Part shown: in pieces, positions 36,898-45,808 of the stretch | Layout: each line of letters opens with the position of its first letter | How positions within the stretch are numbered: the stretch's first letter is position 1 | Assembly (NCBI GenBank): GCA_041690255.1 | Contig: JAWLHU010000007.1 | Coordinates: forward strand, 124,001-188,000 | DNA: 64,000 bases | Reading direction: 5' to 3' | Origin: JAWLHU01 sp041690255 | GTDB taxonomy: Bacteria; Bacillota; Sulfobacillia; Symbiobacteriales; Symbiobacteriaceae | Notes under the pieces: model-generated | Databases searched by the model: none | What the model was told of the DNA's origin: nothing | What the model saw: the letters and a program-made list of their open reading frames with translations, nothing else | Position numbers and translations under genes: made by a program

Positions 36898-37824
36898 CTA
36901 CTTTCCACCGGTCAGGTCCGTCTCTACCTTGCCACCATCGGCAAAGAAGAGCGACTGGCCATACTTGTCTACACCGTAATTCTTGATGGTCTCCTGACCT
37001 TCCTTCGAGAGGAGGAAATCTGCAAACGCCTTTGCACCGTCGGCGTTCACCTTCTCGAACTTGGCCTGGTTGACCTCCATGACGTGGTAGATGTTCAGAA
37101 GCGGGCCGTCGCCTTCGACGGCGATTTCCAGCTTGATGTTGTTCTTCTGGGCCAGGTAGGTCGCCCGGTCAGTCAGGGTGTAGCCCTCCTTCTCGCTGGC
37201 GACAGTCAGGGTCTGCCCCATGCCAGTGCCGGCCTTGATATACCAGCCGCCTTCAGGGGTGATGCCCGCCGACTTCCAGAGCTCCAGTTCCTTCTTGTGG
37301 GTGCCGGAGTCATCGCCCCGGGAGACGAAGTTGGCCTTCGCATCATTGAGCTTCTTGAGCGCTTCGGCAGCGGTCTTGATCCCCTTGACCTTGGCCGGGT
37401 CGGTAGCCGGCCCGACGATCACAAAGTCGTTGTGCATGATCAACCGCCGGTTGATGGTGAAGCCCTTCTCCACAAGCGGCTTCTCCGAGGAGGGGGCGTG
37501 GACCAGGAGGACGTCGGCCTCGCCCTTCTCACCCATGGCCAGCGCCGCACCGGTACCCACGGCGACCGTCTTCACCTTGTAGCCCGACTGCTTCTCGAAC
37601 ATGGGGATCAGTACGTCGAGAAGGCCCGAATCCTGAGTGGATGTCGTCGTGGCCAGAATGATATCGGGATTGGAAGGCTTGTGCGAAGTCTGCTCAGCCG
37701 GCTTCTGCTGCTCGGTTATCGGGGGTTCGGCCGGGGGTGCTTCGGGGGTCTTGCTGGCGGTACCACAACCAGCCAGCAGGGCGAGCAGGGCCAGAAGGGC
37801 CACGGAAGAGCGAATCCACTTCAT
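36898..37824 (-). CDS. tupA: Tungstate-binding lipoprotein
   Basis: 308 aa. A lipoprotein signal (LLALLAGCGT, Cys20 modified) and a Pro/Glu-rich linker precede the oxyanion-binding domain with the TupA signature ATTTSTQDSGLLD, then VGTGAALAMGEKGEADVLLVHAP and VSRGDDSGTHKKELELW. TupA proteins bind tungstate far more tightly than molybdate. The promoter carries a ModE-like operator, and a ModE/TupA-like fusion regulator is encoded immediately upstream. Confidence 0.92.
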   Translation of the reverse strand: MKWIRSSVALLALLALLAGCGTASKTPEAPPAEPPITEQQKPAEQTSHKPSNPDIILATTTSTQDSGLLDVLIPMFEKQSGYKVKTVAVGTGAALAMGEKGEADVLLVHAPSSEKPLVEKGFTINRRLIMHNDFVIVGPATDPAKVKGIKTAAEALKKLNDAKANFVSRGDDSGTHKKELELWKSAGITPEGGWYIKAGTGMGQTLTVASEKEGYTLTDRATYLAQKNNIKLEIAVEGDGPLLNIYHVMEVNQAKFEKVNADGAKAFADFLLSKEGQETIKNYGVDKYGQSLFFADGGKVETDLTGGK

Positions 37825-37844
37825 GGGGGCGACCTCCTCGGGCA

Positions 37845-37869
37845 GCGATATGAACCGAAAAGCATAACG
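37845..37869. promoter_or_regulatory. Second, half-conserved ModE-like site near tupA
   Basis: One arm, AGCATAACG (37861-37869), is identical to the arm of the main operator. The partner arm CGATATGAA (37845-37853) matches at six of nine positions with the same 7-nt spacing. It lies between the promoter and the tupA ribosome site. Confidence 0.45.
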
Positions 37870-37898
37870 GAGGGCAACGAAACGATAGCGTACGCCAC

Positions 37899-37943
37899 CG
37901 TTATGCTAAATCTAAGCATAACGAACGATTGCCGGCTTGGCAA
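37899..37943 (-). promoter_or_regulatory. tupABC promoter overlapped by a ModE-like operator
   Basis: On the minus strand TTGCCA (37943-37938), a 17-nt spacer and TATGCT (37920-37915). The -10 is inside a perfect inverted repeat, CGTTATGCT and AGCATAACG separated by 7 nt (37899-37923). The CGTTAT...ATAACG ends match the E. coli ModE box. Overlap with the -10 predicts repression by the metal-bound regulator. Confidence 0.75.
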
Positions 37944-37959
37944 CCCTCCCATTGGGCTA

Positions 37960-39036
37960 TCATGACCCGGTCGAAGGAAGGGAGAAGAGTGGGACGCCAT
38001 GCTCATCCAGACCGAAGCGTTCGATCAGGGCTCGCCCTTCGGGACCGGTCGCCCAGTCGACAAACCGCTCTGCACCGCCGTGGTTCGCCTGGGGGAACCG
38101 TTGCGGATGCACCGGTATCAGGCAGAAGAGGTTACGGAGGAGCGGGTCACCCTGGTAGAGGGCTGCGTACCCCTCGGGCTTGACGATGGCGAACGCGGCG
38201 GAGTCGATCAGGGTGTAAGCGCCAAGCGCCACAGTATGGTTGAGGGTGGCGGCGCTCCCCTGGCCGCCCAGCGCCCAGACCTCGTACCAGTCGTCGCCTG
38301 GCTCGACACCGGCGGCAGCCCAGAGTTGCATCTCCCTGACGTGCGTACCCGACTGGTCCCCGCGGCTGACAAAGGGGGCACGAGCAACCGCAATCCGCAG
38401 CATCGCCTCGGCGGCAGATGCTGCGCCTGCCACCCCTGCAGGGTCCGTCTGAGGACCACAGATCAGGAAGGTATTTGCCGCCAGCGGGTATCGCTTGGTC
38501 CCATACCCTTCCGCAATGAACTCCTCTTCCAAAGCGGGAGCGTGGACAAGGACCAGGTCCGCCCGACCCGAGCGGGCGACCCCGAGTGCCTGACCGGTCC
38601 CAGCGGCGATGTACCGGATCCAGAGCCCGGTTGCCGCTCGATAGGCGGTGGCCAGAGCATCGACCAGGCCAGTCTCCACCGGGCCGATGGTGCTGGCCAT
38701 GAGCAGGGGACGGTCCTCTTCCGGTGCACCTGCGGGGCCGAGGATCGTTGCTACCTCCTGCTGGTAGAGCCGGTGACGGCGGAGCAGGTCCTGGGCGGCC
38801 GGCGTCAACTCGGCGCCCCCGCCGGCAGCCCCTCCGACCTTGCTGACCAGGAGCGGCGCCCCAATCCGCTCCTCCGCCTTGCGGATCAGCCCCCAGGCGT
38901 ATCTGTAGGAGAGGCTGAGCGTCTCCGTGGCGCGCCGGAGTGAGCCCTGCTGCTCTACCTGGCCCAAAATGGCGCAGAGCCGTTCAAAACGGCCGGAGCC
39001 GTCGGTATCGATCAAGAGCCGGTAATCGGGCTGCAT
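37960..39036 (-). CDS. ModE-type HTH fused to a TupA-like substrate-binding domain (tungstate/molybdate regulator)
   Basis: 358 aa. Residues about 8-95 form a ModE/LysR-like winged helix (SGRFERLCAILGQVEQQGSL; RRATETLSLSYRYAWGLIRK; AELTPAAQDLLRRH). Residues about 112-350 are homologous to TupA along their length (GTGQALGVARSGRADLVLVHAP, VSRGDQSGTHVREMQLW), with no signal peptide. Instead of the Mop/TOBE oxyanion domains of classical ModE, a cytoplasmic binding-protein domain should sense the metal. It lies directly upstream of tupA on the same strand, whose promoter carries a ModE-like dyad. Confidence 0.88.
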   Translation of the reverse strand: MQPDYRLLIDTDGSGRFERLCAILGQVEQQGSLRRATETLSLSYRYAWGLIRKAEERIGAPLLVSKVGGAAGGGAELTPAAQDLLRRHRLYQQEVATILGPAGAPEEDRPLLMASTIGPVETGLVDALATAYRAATGLWIRYIAAGTGQALGVARSGRADLVLVHAPALEEEFIAEGYGTKRYPLAANTFLICGPQTDPAGVAGAASAAEAMLRIAVARAPFVSRGDQSGTHVREMQLWAAAGVEPGDDWYEVWALGGQGSAATLNHTVALGAYTLIDSAAFAIVKPEGYAALYQGDPLLRNLFCLIPVHPQRFPQANHGGAERFVDWATGPEGRALIERFGLDEHGVPLFSLPSTGS

Positions 39037-39113
39037 GGCGCTCCCTCCAAGGCTGGCGTCGGCGTTCTCCTCTTCTGGATTCGGTAAGCATGCGGTGCAT
39101 CCTCCCGTGCGTT

Positions 39114-39128
39114 TTCGCTCATAGCGAA
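39114..39128. promoter_or_regulatory. Short inverted repeat upstream of the fusion regulator
   Basis: TTCGCT-CAT-AGCGAA, 78 nt before the ModE-fusion start and next to the divergent Tad operon promoter region. It does not resemble the tupA operator. Function unknown. Confidence 0.3.
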
Positions 39129-39253
39129 TACACCTGCGGACCCCCTCTTTCTCCGAGAGATTATTGACAGAAACCTATTGCAATGTTATTGGAAGTGATG
39201 GTAAAATGTGGTTATTCACAGAGAAGAAACGGAGTTGCCAGGAGGGAAAAGAT

Positions 39254-39694
39254 GTGACCGCTGGCAAGGAGACATGGTCCCGGACCTGGCATCTAGTGAA
39301 CTACAAACCCGGAGAGGGGTTGGCCGCCCGAGTCTACCTGGCGCTGGGGCCGGAGCACCTGGCCAAAGGGTATGATCTGATTGCTCCCCTTCTCAGGAGC
39401 CGTGGGCTGAACCACCGGCACGCCCGGGACCCCGAGGCGCTCCGGGCCGCCGATGCGCACCCGACCTGGGCCGGCAAAGCGGTGGTGATCGATATCCCGC
39501 CCGGTGTGGACGCCGGTCAACTGGCCCACGAGGTCGATGCAGCCCTGGCCGATCGGGGGCTCACCGGACCCTCGCACTTGGCCGGAGCACGCCCTGTCGG
39601 TGGAAAGAGTGGGCTGGTCTTCGTGAGGCGGTTTGGCCCTGCCGCCGAAGCCGATGACCGCCGGCAGCGGCTGGCGAAACTGCTGGGGGAGTGA
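39254..39694 (+). CDS. Hypothetical protein at the head of the Tad operon
   Basis: 146 aa, soluble, no recognised domain; rich in Ala/Arg/Asp with GKAVVIDIPPGVDAGQLAHEVDAAL. GTG 39254 follows GGAGGG by 7 nt. A TTGACA at 39164 may be its promoter -35. Its last codons overlap the ribosome site of the following CpaE-like gene, so it is the first gene of the pilus operon by position only. Confidence 0.6.
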   Translation: MTAGKETWSRTWHLVNYKPGEGLAARVYLALGPEHLAKGYDLIAPLLRSRGLNHRHARDPEALRAADAHPTWAGKAVVIDIPPGVDAGQLAHEVDAALADRGLTGPSHLAGARPVGGKSGLVFVRRFGPAAEADDRRQRLAKLLGE

Positions 39695-39699
39695 GCGAT

Positions 39700-41052
39700 A
39701 TGGCGATCATGGCACTGGCCTGTACCGGCGATCCGTTGCTGGACCTGCTGCTCGCCGAATGCTGCAGCTTCTCCCTCCGGCAAACATCTTGCGAGACCCT
39801 GGCAGAGGCGTTGCAGGAGGTTGAGGAGCAGAAGCCGACCTTATTCTTCATAAGCCCGGCGTTGTGCGAGAACCGTCCGGTCCTGAACCTGAAGGGCGTG
39901 AGGGTCTGCTACTTGCTCGAGGGTGCCGCTCCCGATGAGCTGGATGCGGACGTCCTGGCGGCGGAGCGAATCACCCCGGAACTGGTGGATGCCTGGGTAC
40001 GGTGCCCCGCCCGCCCGGCGCAGGGATCGACCACCTCGGCCAGACCGCAGACGCTGCCCCCCTCGCCCCGGTCGGCGCAGATCCCGCCCCCGCCGCCCCT
40101 CCGCCCGACCGGCGAGCCGGCCTCCCCTCAGGGAGCCCCCCTGACACCGCCCGCACAGCCCCGGACGCAGCCGATGCCCGCAAGCCGGCCCCTGGCTGCC
40201 AGAGCCAACGCATCCCGATCCCGCTCCGAGCCCATCCGCCCGGTCCTCAGCGTCCTCCGCCAACAGGTGGTCACCTTCTGGGGCGGCAAGCCCGGTGCCG
40301 GACGGAGCACCCTGGCGGTCGCTCTGAGCGACCTCCTCAGCCGGGCCGGCGGAATCCGGGTCTGCACAGTGGACCTGAACCCCTGGAACTCGTCGTTGGC
40401 CGCACTGGTCGGAAAGGAGCAGGAGGTGCCCAGCTGGTTTCACCTGAGCGAGGCGCTGGCCCGGGGAGGCTCTTTCCCGCCTGATTCGCTCCGCTGGGTC
40501 AAGCCCAACTGGGCGATCCTCTCCGGCCCCGACGGCCGGCCCGACTGGGTCCAGCATCTGACCTCCCAGGCTATCATCTGGCTGGTGGACGGTCTGCGCA
40601 CACAGTTTGACTACATCATCCTGGATCCGGAGGCCCGCCCCGGGGAAGTCCGGGAGACCGCAGCCCGCTTGGCACAGACCCTCTTGCTCACCCTCGCCCC
40701 CGACTACCCGGACGTGCTGGACACGACCCGGTCCTTCGAGGCCGGGCTGGAGCAGGGGATCATCGATCGGGGGCGCTGCCGGCTGGTCCTCAACCGGTGG
40801 CTGGAGACGCCGCATCTGCCATCCACCGATGTGGCCGACTGCTTCGGCATACCGGTCAGCCTGACCATCCCAGCCGCCCCGGACCTGGTGGTAGGCGCGA
40901 CGAGCCAGGGGGTCCCTGTCACGCAACTGGACAGCCAGGCCGGCCGGTCGCTGGTCCAGGCGCTGGGTGGACTGGCCGGACTCGTGGCCGAGCCGTTGAT
41001 CGGAGCCGCTCCCGAGCGGGGTGGCCTGCTGAAGGGACTCTTCGGACGCTAG
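39700..41052 (+). CDS. CpaE-like MinD/ParA-family protein with degenerate P-loop
   Basis: 450 aa. An N-terminal domain of about 105 residues (CpaE proteins have a receiver-like domain here), a Pro/Ala/Arg-rich linker (about 110-185), then a ParA-like domain. Its deviant Walker A reads GGKPGAGRST: the signature Lys is kept but the P-loop Lys is Arg. The ParA core continues with VCTVDLNPWNS and YIILDPEARPGE. CpaE positions the Tad apparatus. The substitution suggests weak or no ATP hydrolysis. A second, intact ParA-like gene lies three genes on. Confidence 0.8.
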   Translation: MAIMALACTGDPLLDLLLAECCSFSLRQTSCETLAEALQEVEEQKPTLFFISPALCENRPVLNLKGVRVCYLLEGAAPDELDADVLAAERITPELVDAWVRCPARPAQGSTTSARPQTLPPSPRSAQIPPPPPLRPTGEPASPQGAPLTPPAQPRTQPMPASRPLAARANASRSRSEPIRPVLSVLRQQVVTFWGGKPGAGRSTLAVALSDLLSRAGGIRVCTVDLNPWNSSLAALVGKEQEVPSWFHLSEALARGGSFPPDSLRWVKPNWAILSGPDGRPDWVQHLTSQAIIWLVDGLRTQFDYIILDPEARPGEVRETAARLAQTLLLTLAPDYPDVLDTTRSFEAGLEQGIIDRGRCRLVLNRWLETPHLPSTDVADCFGIPVSLTIPAAPDLVVGATSQGVPVTQLDSQAGRSLVQALGGLAGLVAEPLIGAAPERGGLLKGLFGR

Positions 41053-41075
41053 ATGTGCGCAGGGGGGATACATAC

Positions 41076-41885
41076 ATGAAGGGAAGCTACGGGCGCTACG
41101 CCCTGCTAGGGGCGCTGCTCTGTGCCCTGCTCGCCGCATGGTTGAACGTCCGGTTCCTGAAGGCCCAGGAGCAGACCGTCAGCGTGGTCACGGTGGCCAG
41201 GGAGTTGCAGCCATACACCGCCATTCCTGCTGAGGCGCTGAAGGTGACGGCCCTGCCGAAGGACGCCGTCCCCGCTGACGCCGTGACCGACGTGAAGGAG
41301 CTGGAGGGCCACTACAGCCGGGCCCTGCTGATCCCGGGCACGGTGATGCGGAAGGGGTACCTCGTGGCCGCCGGCGGCTCCAACCTCGCCGCGCGGCTGG
41401 CGGTGGAGCAGGCTCACGGCATGCGGGCCATGGCCCTCCAGGTCAACGCCGCCACGGGCGTGGCCGGTACCCTGAAGGAGGGCGATCCGGTTGATATCCT
41501 CGTGGCGGTAAAGGAGGAGTCGGAGGCCGGCGGCACCTTCTCCCGGATCATCGCCCAGCGGGTGCCGGTCCTCTTCGTGAGCGAGGGGGACGACAGCGGG
41601 CAGATGACCGTCGTCCTCCAGGTCGCCCCGGAGAAGGCCGAGGAGATCGCCTTTGCCCAGGCCAACGGCCTGATCTGGCTGCTGACCAGCCCCTACGGGA
41701 CCGCGGCGGAGCCAACCGTCACCACCGGTGTCAATCCGGAGGTCTTCTTCGACCGGTACGGCATTACGCCCGATGAGGCCGCAACTGTGACCGATGGCGA
41801 CAGCAAGGCGGCATCGGGCAAGTCGATGACCGGCCAGGCAAAGGTAGCTGGGTTCGGTGGTGGCATGACCGGAGGGGGGAACTGA
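41076..41885 (+). CDS. cpaB: Flp pilus assembly protein CpaB/RcpC-like
   Basis: 269 aa: N-terminal membrane helix (about 7-24), a SAF-type domain (VTVARELQPYTAIPAEALKV...) and the CpaB C-terminal region with EGDPVDILVAVKEE. In diderms RcpC works at the outer membrane; in a monoderm it probably acts in or on the wall. AGGGGGGAT ribosome site. Confidence 0.85.
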   Translation: MKGSYGRYALLGALLCALLAAWLNVRFLKAQEQTVSVVTVARELQPYTAIPAEALKVTALPKDAVPADAVTDVKELEGHYSRALLIPGTVMRKGYLVAAGGSNLAARLAVEQAHGMRAMALQVNAATGVAGTLKEGDPVDILVAVKEESEAGGTFSRIIAQRVPVLFVSEGDDSGQMTVVLQVAPEKAEEIAFAQANGLIWLLTSPYGTAAEPTVTTGVNPEVFFDRYGITPDEAATVTDGDSKAASGKSMTGQAKVAGFGGGMTGGGN

Positions 41886-41887
41886 TC

Positions 41888-42688
41888 ATGAGTGGCGGCT
41901 TCGTAACGGCTGTCTGGAGCCCGAAGGGCGGGGTCGGCAAGACGCTTCTCTCGGTCGCCGTGGCGCTGAAGCTCGCCGAAAAGCGGCGCACCACCCTGAT
42001 CGACGGCAACGCCGATAACCCCGACCTGGTCAGCCTGCTCCAGTGCCAGAGCCTCCCGAACATTGGGACGTGGCCGGGGCAGCCCGAACCGGACGAGTTG
42101 GAGAGCCACTTGGTACGCCGCTCCAGCCGGTTCTTTATCCTCCCCGGGCCAACACGGTTTATCGACGAAGCGGTCCTTTCGGCCGACGCCATGGATTCCG
42201 CCCTCCGCAACCTGCGTAGCGCAGGCCACATGGTGGTGGTCGACTGCTCCACCAGCCTGCGGGACTCGACCCTGGTCGCTCTCGATCACGCTGACCGGAT
42301 CCTGGTGCCGGTGACGCTGGACCTGCTCTCGATCACGCCGCTGAAGCGGGTGGCCCGGGAGTTGGAGTTCCTGAAGCTGCCGGTCCACAAGTTCCGGGTG
42401 GTGATCAACCGGCACACCGACACGAAGGAGATCACAGCCGAGGACATCCGCCTGATCAGCCCCTTCCCGGTAGTGGGGGTAGTCCCCTCCTCCCGGCATG
42501 CCGCGGCAGCGATCAACCGGGGGGACCTGGAGCTGGCGGCGGCACCGACCTCGCCGGTGGGCAAGGCGGTTGCCGGGCTGGTGAGCGATATGCTCCCCAG
42601 TGAGGCCCAAACCTCTGAAGAACCGGCTGATGGTAGCTCCGGCCTGCTGGGCCGACTTCGAATCCTCGCCGGCAAGGAGGGTGCCTAA
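41888..42688 (+). CDS. ParA/MinD-like ATPase of the Tad locus
   Basis: 266 aa with intact deviant Walker A SPKGGVGKTLLS (about 11-22), IDGNADNPDLVSLLQ and VVVDCSTSLRD (Walker B-like). A TadZ/CpaE-type localisation ATPase. It starts 2 nt after cpaB and its TAA abuts the ATG of cpaF. Confidence 0.85.
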   Translation: MSGGFVTAVWSPKGGVGKTLLSVAVALKLAEKRRTTLIDGNADNPDLVSLLQCQSLPNIGTWPGQPEPDELESHLVRRSSRFFILPGPTRFIDEAVLSADAMDSALRNLRSAGHMVVVDCSTSLRDSTLVALDHADRILVPVTLDLLSITPLKRVARELEFLKLPVHKFRVVINRHTDTKEITAEDIRLISPFPVVGVVPSSRHAAAAINRGDLELAAAPTSPVGKAVAGLVSDMLPSEAQTSEEPADGSSGLLGRLRILAGKEGA

Positions 42689-44026
42689 ATGTCCAACCGT
42701 TCGCTCCTCCGCCAGCTTGCCGCCCAGGGAGATGAAGGGTCAACGGCTCCGGACCGGGAGGGATTGCTCCAGAAGCGTGTCGATGCCGCCCTGGTCCAGG
42801 ACCCCGCCGCCCAGTTGCAGTACGAGAAGCTGCGGGACAACGTCCGGGACCAACTCCTGCAGGAGATCAGCGGCGACCTGTTGCTGAAGCCCAGCGACTC
42901 CAGCCTGCGACTCCTTGCTCGGGAGAAGATCAACGCCATTCTCGAGCGGGACGGCTCGGTCCCTGCCACCCTGCGAGAGACCATGGTGACCCGCCTGGTG
43001 CAGGATCTGGTCGGTTTTGGCGTCATCCAGCCGTTGATCGATGATCCGACCATCACCGAGATCATGGTCAACCGCTTCAACGATATTTGGGTCGAGCGAC
43101 ACGGGAAGCTGGAGAAGGTCTCCGGCCTGGCGTTCGACAGTGACCAGGCGGTGCGCCACCTGGCCGAGCGAGTCGCCCAGCCGATCCGTCGTCGGATCGA
43201 TGAGCGCCACCCAATCCTGGACGCTCGCCTGCCCGATGGCTCCCGCATTTGCGCCACGCTCGGGCCGCCCGCCCTGGACGGCTGCGCCATGGCGATCCGC
43301 AAGTTCAATCCCCGCATGCTCGGCGTCCAGGCGATGGTGGATGCCGGTACCCTGACCACCGAGGCGGTCGACTTCCTCCGCCGGGCGGTTCGGGCGAGGT
43401 GCAACATCCTCGTGATTGGTGGGACATCTTCCGGCAAGACGACGGTCCTGAACGTCCTCTCCAGCTTCATCCCCCAGGATGAGCGGGTGATCACCATAGA
43501 GGACGCCGCCGAACTGCAACTCCAGCAGCCGCACCTGCTCCGCTACGAGACGAGGCACGGCAACGCCGAGGGGCAGGGGGCGATCTCCATCCGGGACCTG
43601 GTCAAGACCTCGCTCCGGTTGCGGCCCGATCGCATTGTCGTTGGTGAGGTCCGTGGCCCGGAGGCGCTGGATATGATTCAGGCCTGCAACACCGGCCACG
43701 ATGGCTGCTTCTCGACCCTGCACGCCAATACGGCCAGCGATGGCCTCTCCCGCCTGGAGACGATGATCCTCATGGCCGACAGCGGCCTGCCGATCCGGGC
43801 GATCCGGCAGCAGATCGGCTCCGCCTTTGAGCTGCTGGTCCACTGCGCTCGCCTGAAGGGCGGCGGCCGGCGGATCATGGAGATCGTCGAGGTGGAAATG
43901 ACCGATCATGGTGAGTACCGCTACCGGTCCCTCTTCCGATGGAATTCGCAGCTTGACCGGCTGGAGCCGACGGGCGAGGCGCCGCAGCGGATCGTGAAGC
44001 GGTACACCTGGGAGCAGGAGGGATAG
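42689..44026 (+). CDS. cpaF: Tad secretion ATPase CpaF/TadA
   Basis: 445 aa hexameric type II/IV secretion ATPase. The N-terminal domain includes MVNRFNDIWVERHGKLE, Walker A is GGTSSGKTT, the Asp box is ITIEDAAELQL, the Walker B region is RPDRIVVGEVRGPEALDM, and the His box is GHDGCFSTLHANT. It powers Flp pilus assembly. Confidence 0.95.
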   Translation: MSNRSLLRQLAAQGDEGSTAPDREGLLQKRVDAALVQDPAAQLQYEKLRDNVRDQLLQEISGDLLLKPSDSSLRLLAREKINAILERDGSVPATLRETMVTRLVQDLVGFGVIQPLIDDPTITEIMVNRFNDIWVERHGKLEKVSGLAFDSDQAVRHLAERVAQPIRRRIDERHPILDARLPDGSRICATLGPPALDGCAMAIRKFNPRMLGVQAMVDAGTLTTEAVDFLRRAVRARCNILVIGGTSSGKTTVLNVLSSFIPQDERVITIEDAAELQLQQPHLLRYETRHGNAEGQGAISIRDLVKTSLRLRPDRIVVGEVRGPEALDMIQACNTGHDGCFSTLHANTASDGLSRLETMILMADSGLPIRAIRQQIGSAFELLVHCARLKGGGRRIMEIVEVEMTDHGEYRYRSLFRWNSQLDRLEPTGEAPQRIVKRYTWEQEG

Positions 44027-44029
44027 ACC

Positions 44030-44929
44030 GTGCAGTACCTGGCAGGGCTCTTCACCTTCCTGGCGATCGCCTTCGCCCTGGCGGGGGTGACCCAGATCCT
44101 GAGCAGGCGCTCCCGCCTGGCCCGAAAGCTGATGGCTGAGCGGGATCCTCGCAGCCAGGAGGCGACGGCATCGGTCCGGACGCCGGGCCTGCTGGAGCGA
44201 CTGGAGCGGGAGGCGAAGCAGGCGGGCGTGGACTGGAACCGCAGGTTCTTCCTGCTCTGTTTCACGACAGGCACCGGGCTGGGGCTGTTGCTGACCTTGT
44301 CGGGCAACTCTCTGCAGGCACTGCTGGTCATGGCGGCGGGCGTCATCGGACCGATCGGGTTCGTCCGGTACCGGGCCAAGGCTCGTGCCGAGCAGTTCAC
44401 ACAGCAGCTCCCGGCCACGCTCAACCTCATGGCTAACGTGATCCGGGCCGGCGGGACGCTCTACCAGGGCGTGCAGGCGGTTGTGAAACAGGCACCCGAG
44501 CCGATACGCTCGGAGTTCGCCCGGGTTGAGAGGGCCATGCAGCTTCAGATTCCTGCCGCCGAGGCGATGGAGCGGATCCGGGACCGGATTGGCCTAGCGG
44601 AGTTCCACTCCGTGGTCGTCGCCTGCAAGGTGGCAGGTGAGGCCGGCGCTGACCTCGACCTGGTGCTGGAGTCGATCAGCAAGGAGCTGGTCGAGGACCG
44701 GCAGTTCATGAAGGCGATGGTGGCCGCCAGTGCCGAGGGCAAGGCAAGCGCCCGTATGGTGACCGCTGTTCCCTTCGTGGTCATGGGCCTGGTGACCATG
44801 CGCAGCCCGGACTACTTCGGAGAGGCGCTGCGTGACCCCATCGGTCAGATGATGATCCTCGGCGGGGTTGCCATGATCGGCATAGGGTGGCTGGTGATCC
44901 AGAAGATCACGGATGTGCGTAACTGGTAG
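44030..44929 (+). CDS. tadB: Tad inner-membrane platform protein TadB
   Basis: 299 aa with membrane helices at the N-terminus, around 80-105 and at the C-terminus, and the type II secretion F domain (LPATLNLMANVIRAGGTLYQGVQAVV). GTG start 3 nt after the cpaF stop. Confidence 0.88.
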   Translation: MQYLAGLFTFLAIAFALAGVTQILSRRSRLARKLMAERDPRSQEATASVRTPGLLERLEREAKQAGVDWNRRFFLLCFTTGTGLGLLLTLSGNSLQALLVMAAGVIGPIGFVRYRAKARAEQFTQQLPATLNLMANVIRAGGTLYQGVQAVVKQAPEPIRSEFARVERAMQLQIPAAEAMERIRDRIGLAEFHSVVVACKVAGEAGADLDLVLESISKELVEDRQFMKAMVAASAEGKASARMVTAVPFVVMGLVTMRSPDYFGEALRDPIGQMMILGGVAMIGIGWLVIQKITDVRNW

Positions 44930-44941
44930 GGGGTGAGCGGT

Positions 44942-45805
44942 GTGGTCTCGCTCTGGACCTTCCTGGCGGTGCTCCTGCTGGGGCTCGGGATTTACGACCT
45001 GGTGACTGCTCCCCGCCGCCGCCTCAGGGCGATGCTCGACCGGGTGGGGCAGATGGAGGTGGACCGCCCGGGCAGCCAGCGCTTCATGACCTGGCTGAAA
45101 GAGCGGGTGATCCCCCGGGTGCCGCTCCTGCCGGGGGCGGGTTCGCTGGAGGAGCTGCGGCAACTGGTCCTCTGGGCCGGGCGGCCAGGCGGGCTGGGGG
45201 CCGAGGAGTTCTACTTCCTGCAGTTCGTCTCCGCCGTGGGATTGGCGTTGGTCCTCATGACCTCCGCCGGCTGGAAGGGGGCGCTGATCGGGGCGATCCT
45301 TGGGCTCCTCGGCCCGCGGACGTGGCTGCGCAGCAGGGTAGCCGAGCGAACGTTGATGCTCCGGCGGCAACTGCCACAGTTCGTCCACCTACTGGCGACC
45401 TGCCTGGAGTCGGGGTTGGGGCTGAACGAAGCCATCCGCCGGGTGGCGACCGAGAGCCCGGGCCTCCTGGCCCGGGAGATGATTCGAACCGTTCATGAGA
45501 TGGCGGCCGGCAAGCCGGCCCAGAAGGCCTGGAAGGACCTCATGGAGCGGCACGGGAGCCCTGAGTTGGCCGAGATCATAACGGCGATCATGCAGAGCCA
45601 CGAGTACGGCGTCGGGATCGCCGAGCACCTGCGGTTCAGCATGCGGGCCATCCGTCAGAAGAAGCAGCAACAGGCGCAGCAGAAGGCGCAGGAGGCATCG
45701 GTCCGGATGCGGCTGCCCATGGTCATCTTCATTCTCATGCCGACGATGATGATCGTGCTCGGCCCAGCGGTGGTCAACCTGATGCGCCAGTTCATGGGGG
45801 GATAG
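44942..45805 (+). CDS. tadC: Tad inner-membrane platform protein TadC
   Basis: 287 aa; N-terminal helix (about 2-20), central hydrophobic pair, T2SSF domain (LPQFVHLLATCLESGLGLNEAIRRV) and a C-terminal helix. GTG 44942 is preferred over 44933 because TAGGGGG then falls at normal ribosome-site spacing. Confidence 0.87.
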   Translation: MVSLWTFLAVLLLGLGIYDLVTAPRRRLRAMLDRVGQMEVDRPGSQRFMTWLKERVIPRVPLLPGAGSLEELRQLVLWAGRPGGLGAEEFYFLQFVSAVGLALVLMTSAGWKGALIGAILGLLGPRTWLRSRVAERTLMLRRQLPQFVHLLATCLESGLGLNEAIRRVATESPGLLAREMIRTVHEMAAGKPAQKAWKDLMERHGSPELAEIITAIMQSHEYGVGIAEHLRFSMRAIRQKKQQQAQQKAQEASVRMRLPMVIFILMPTMMIVLGPAVVNLMRQFMGG

Positions 45806-45808
45806 CCG

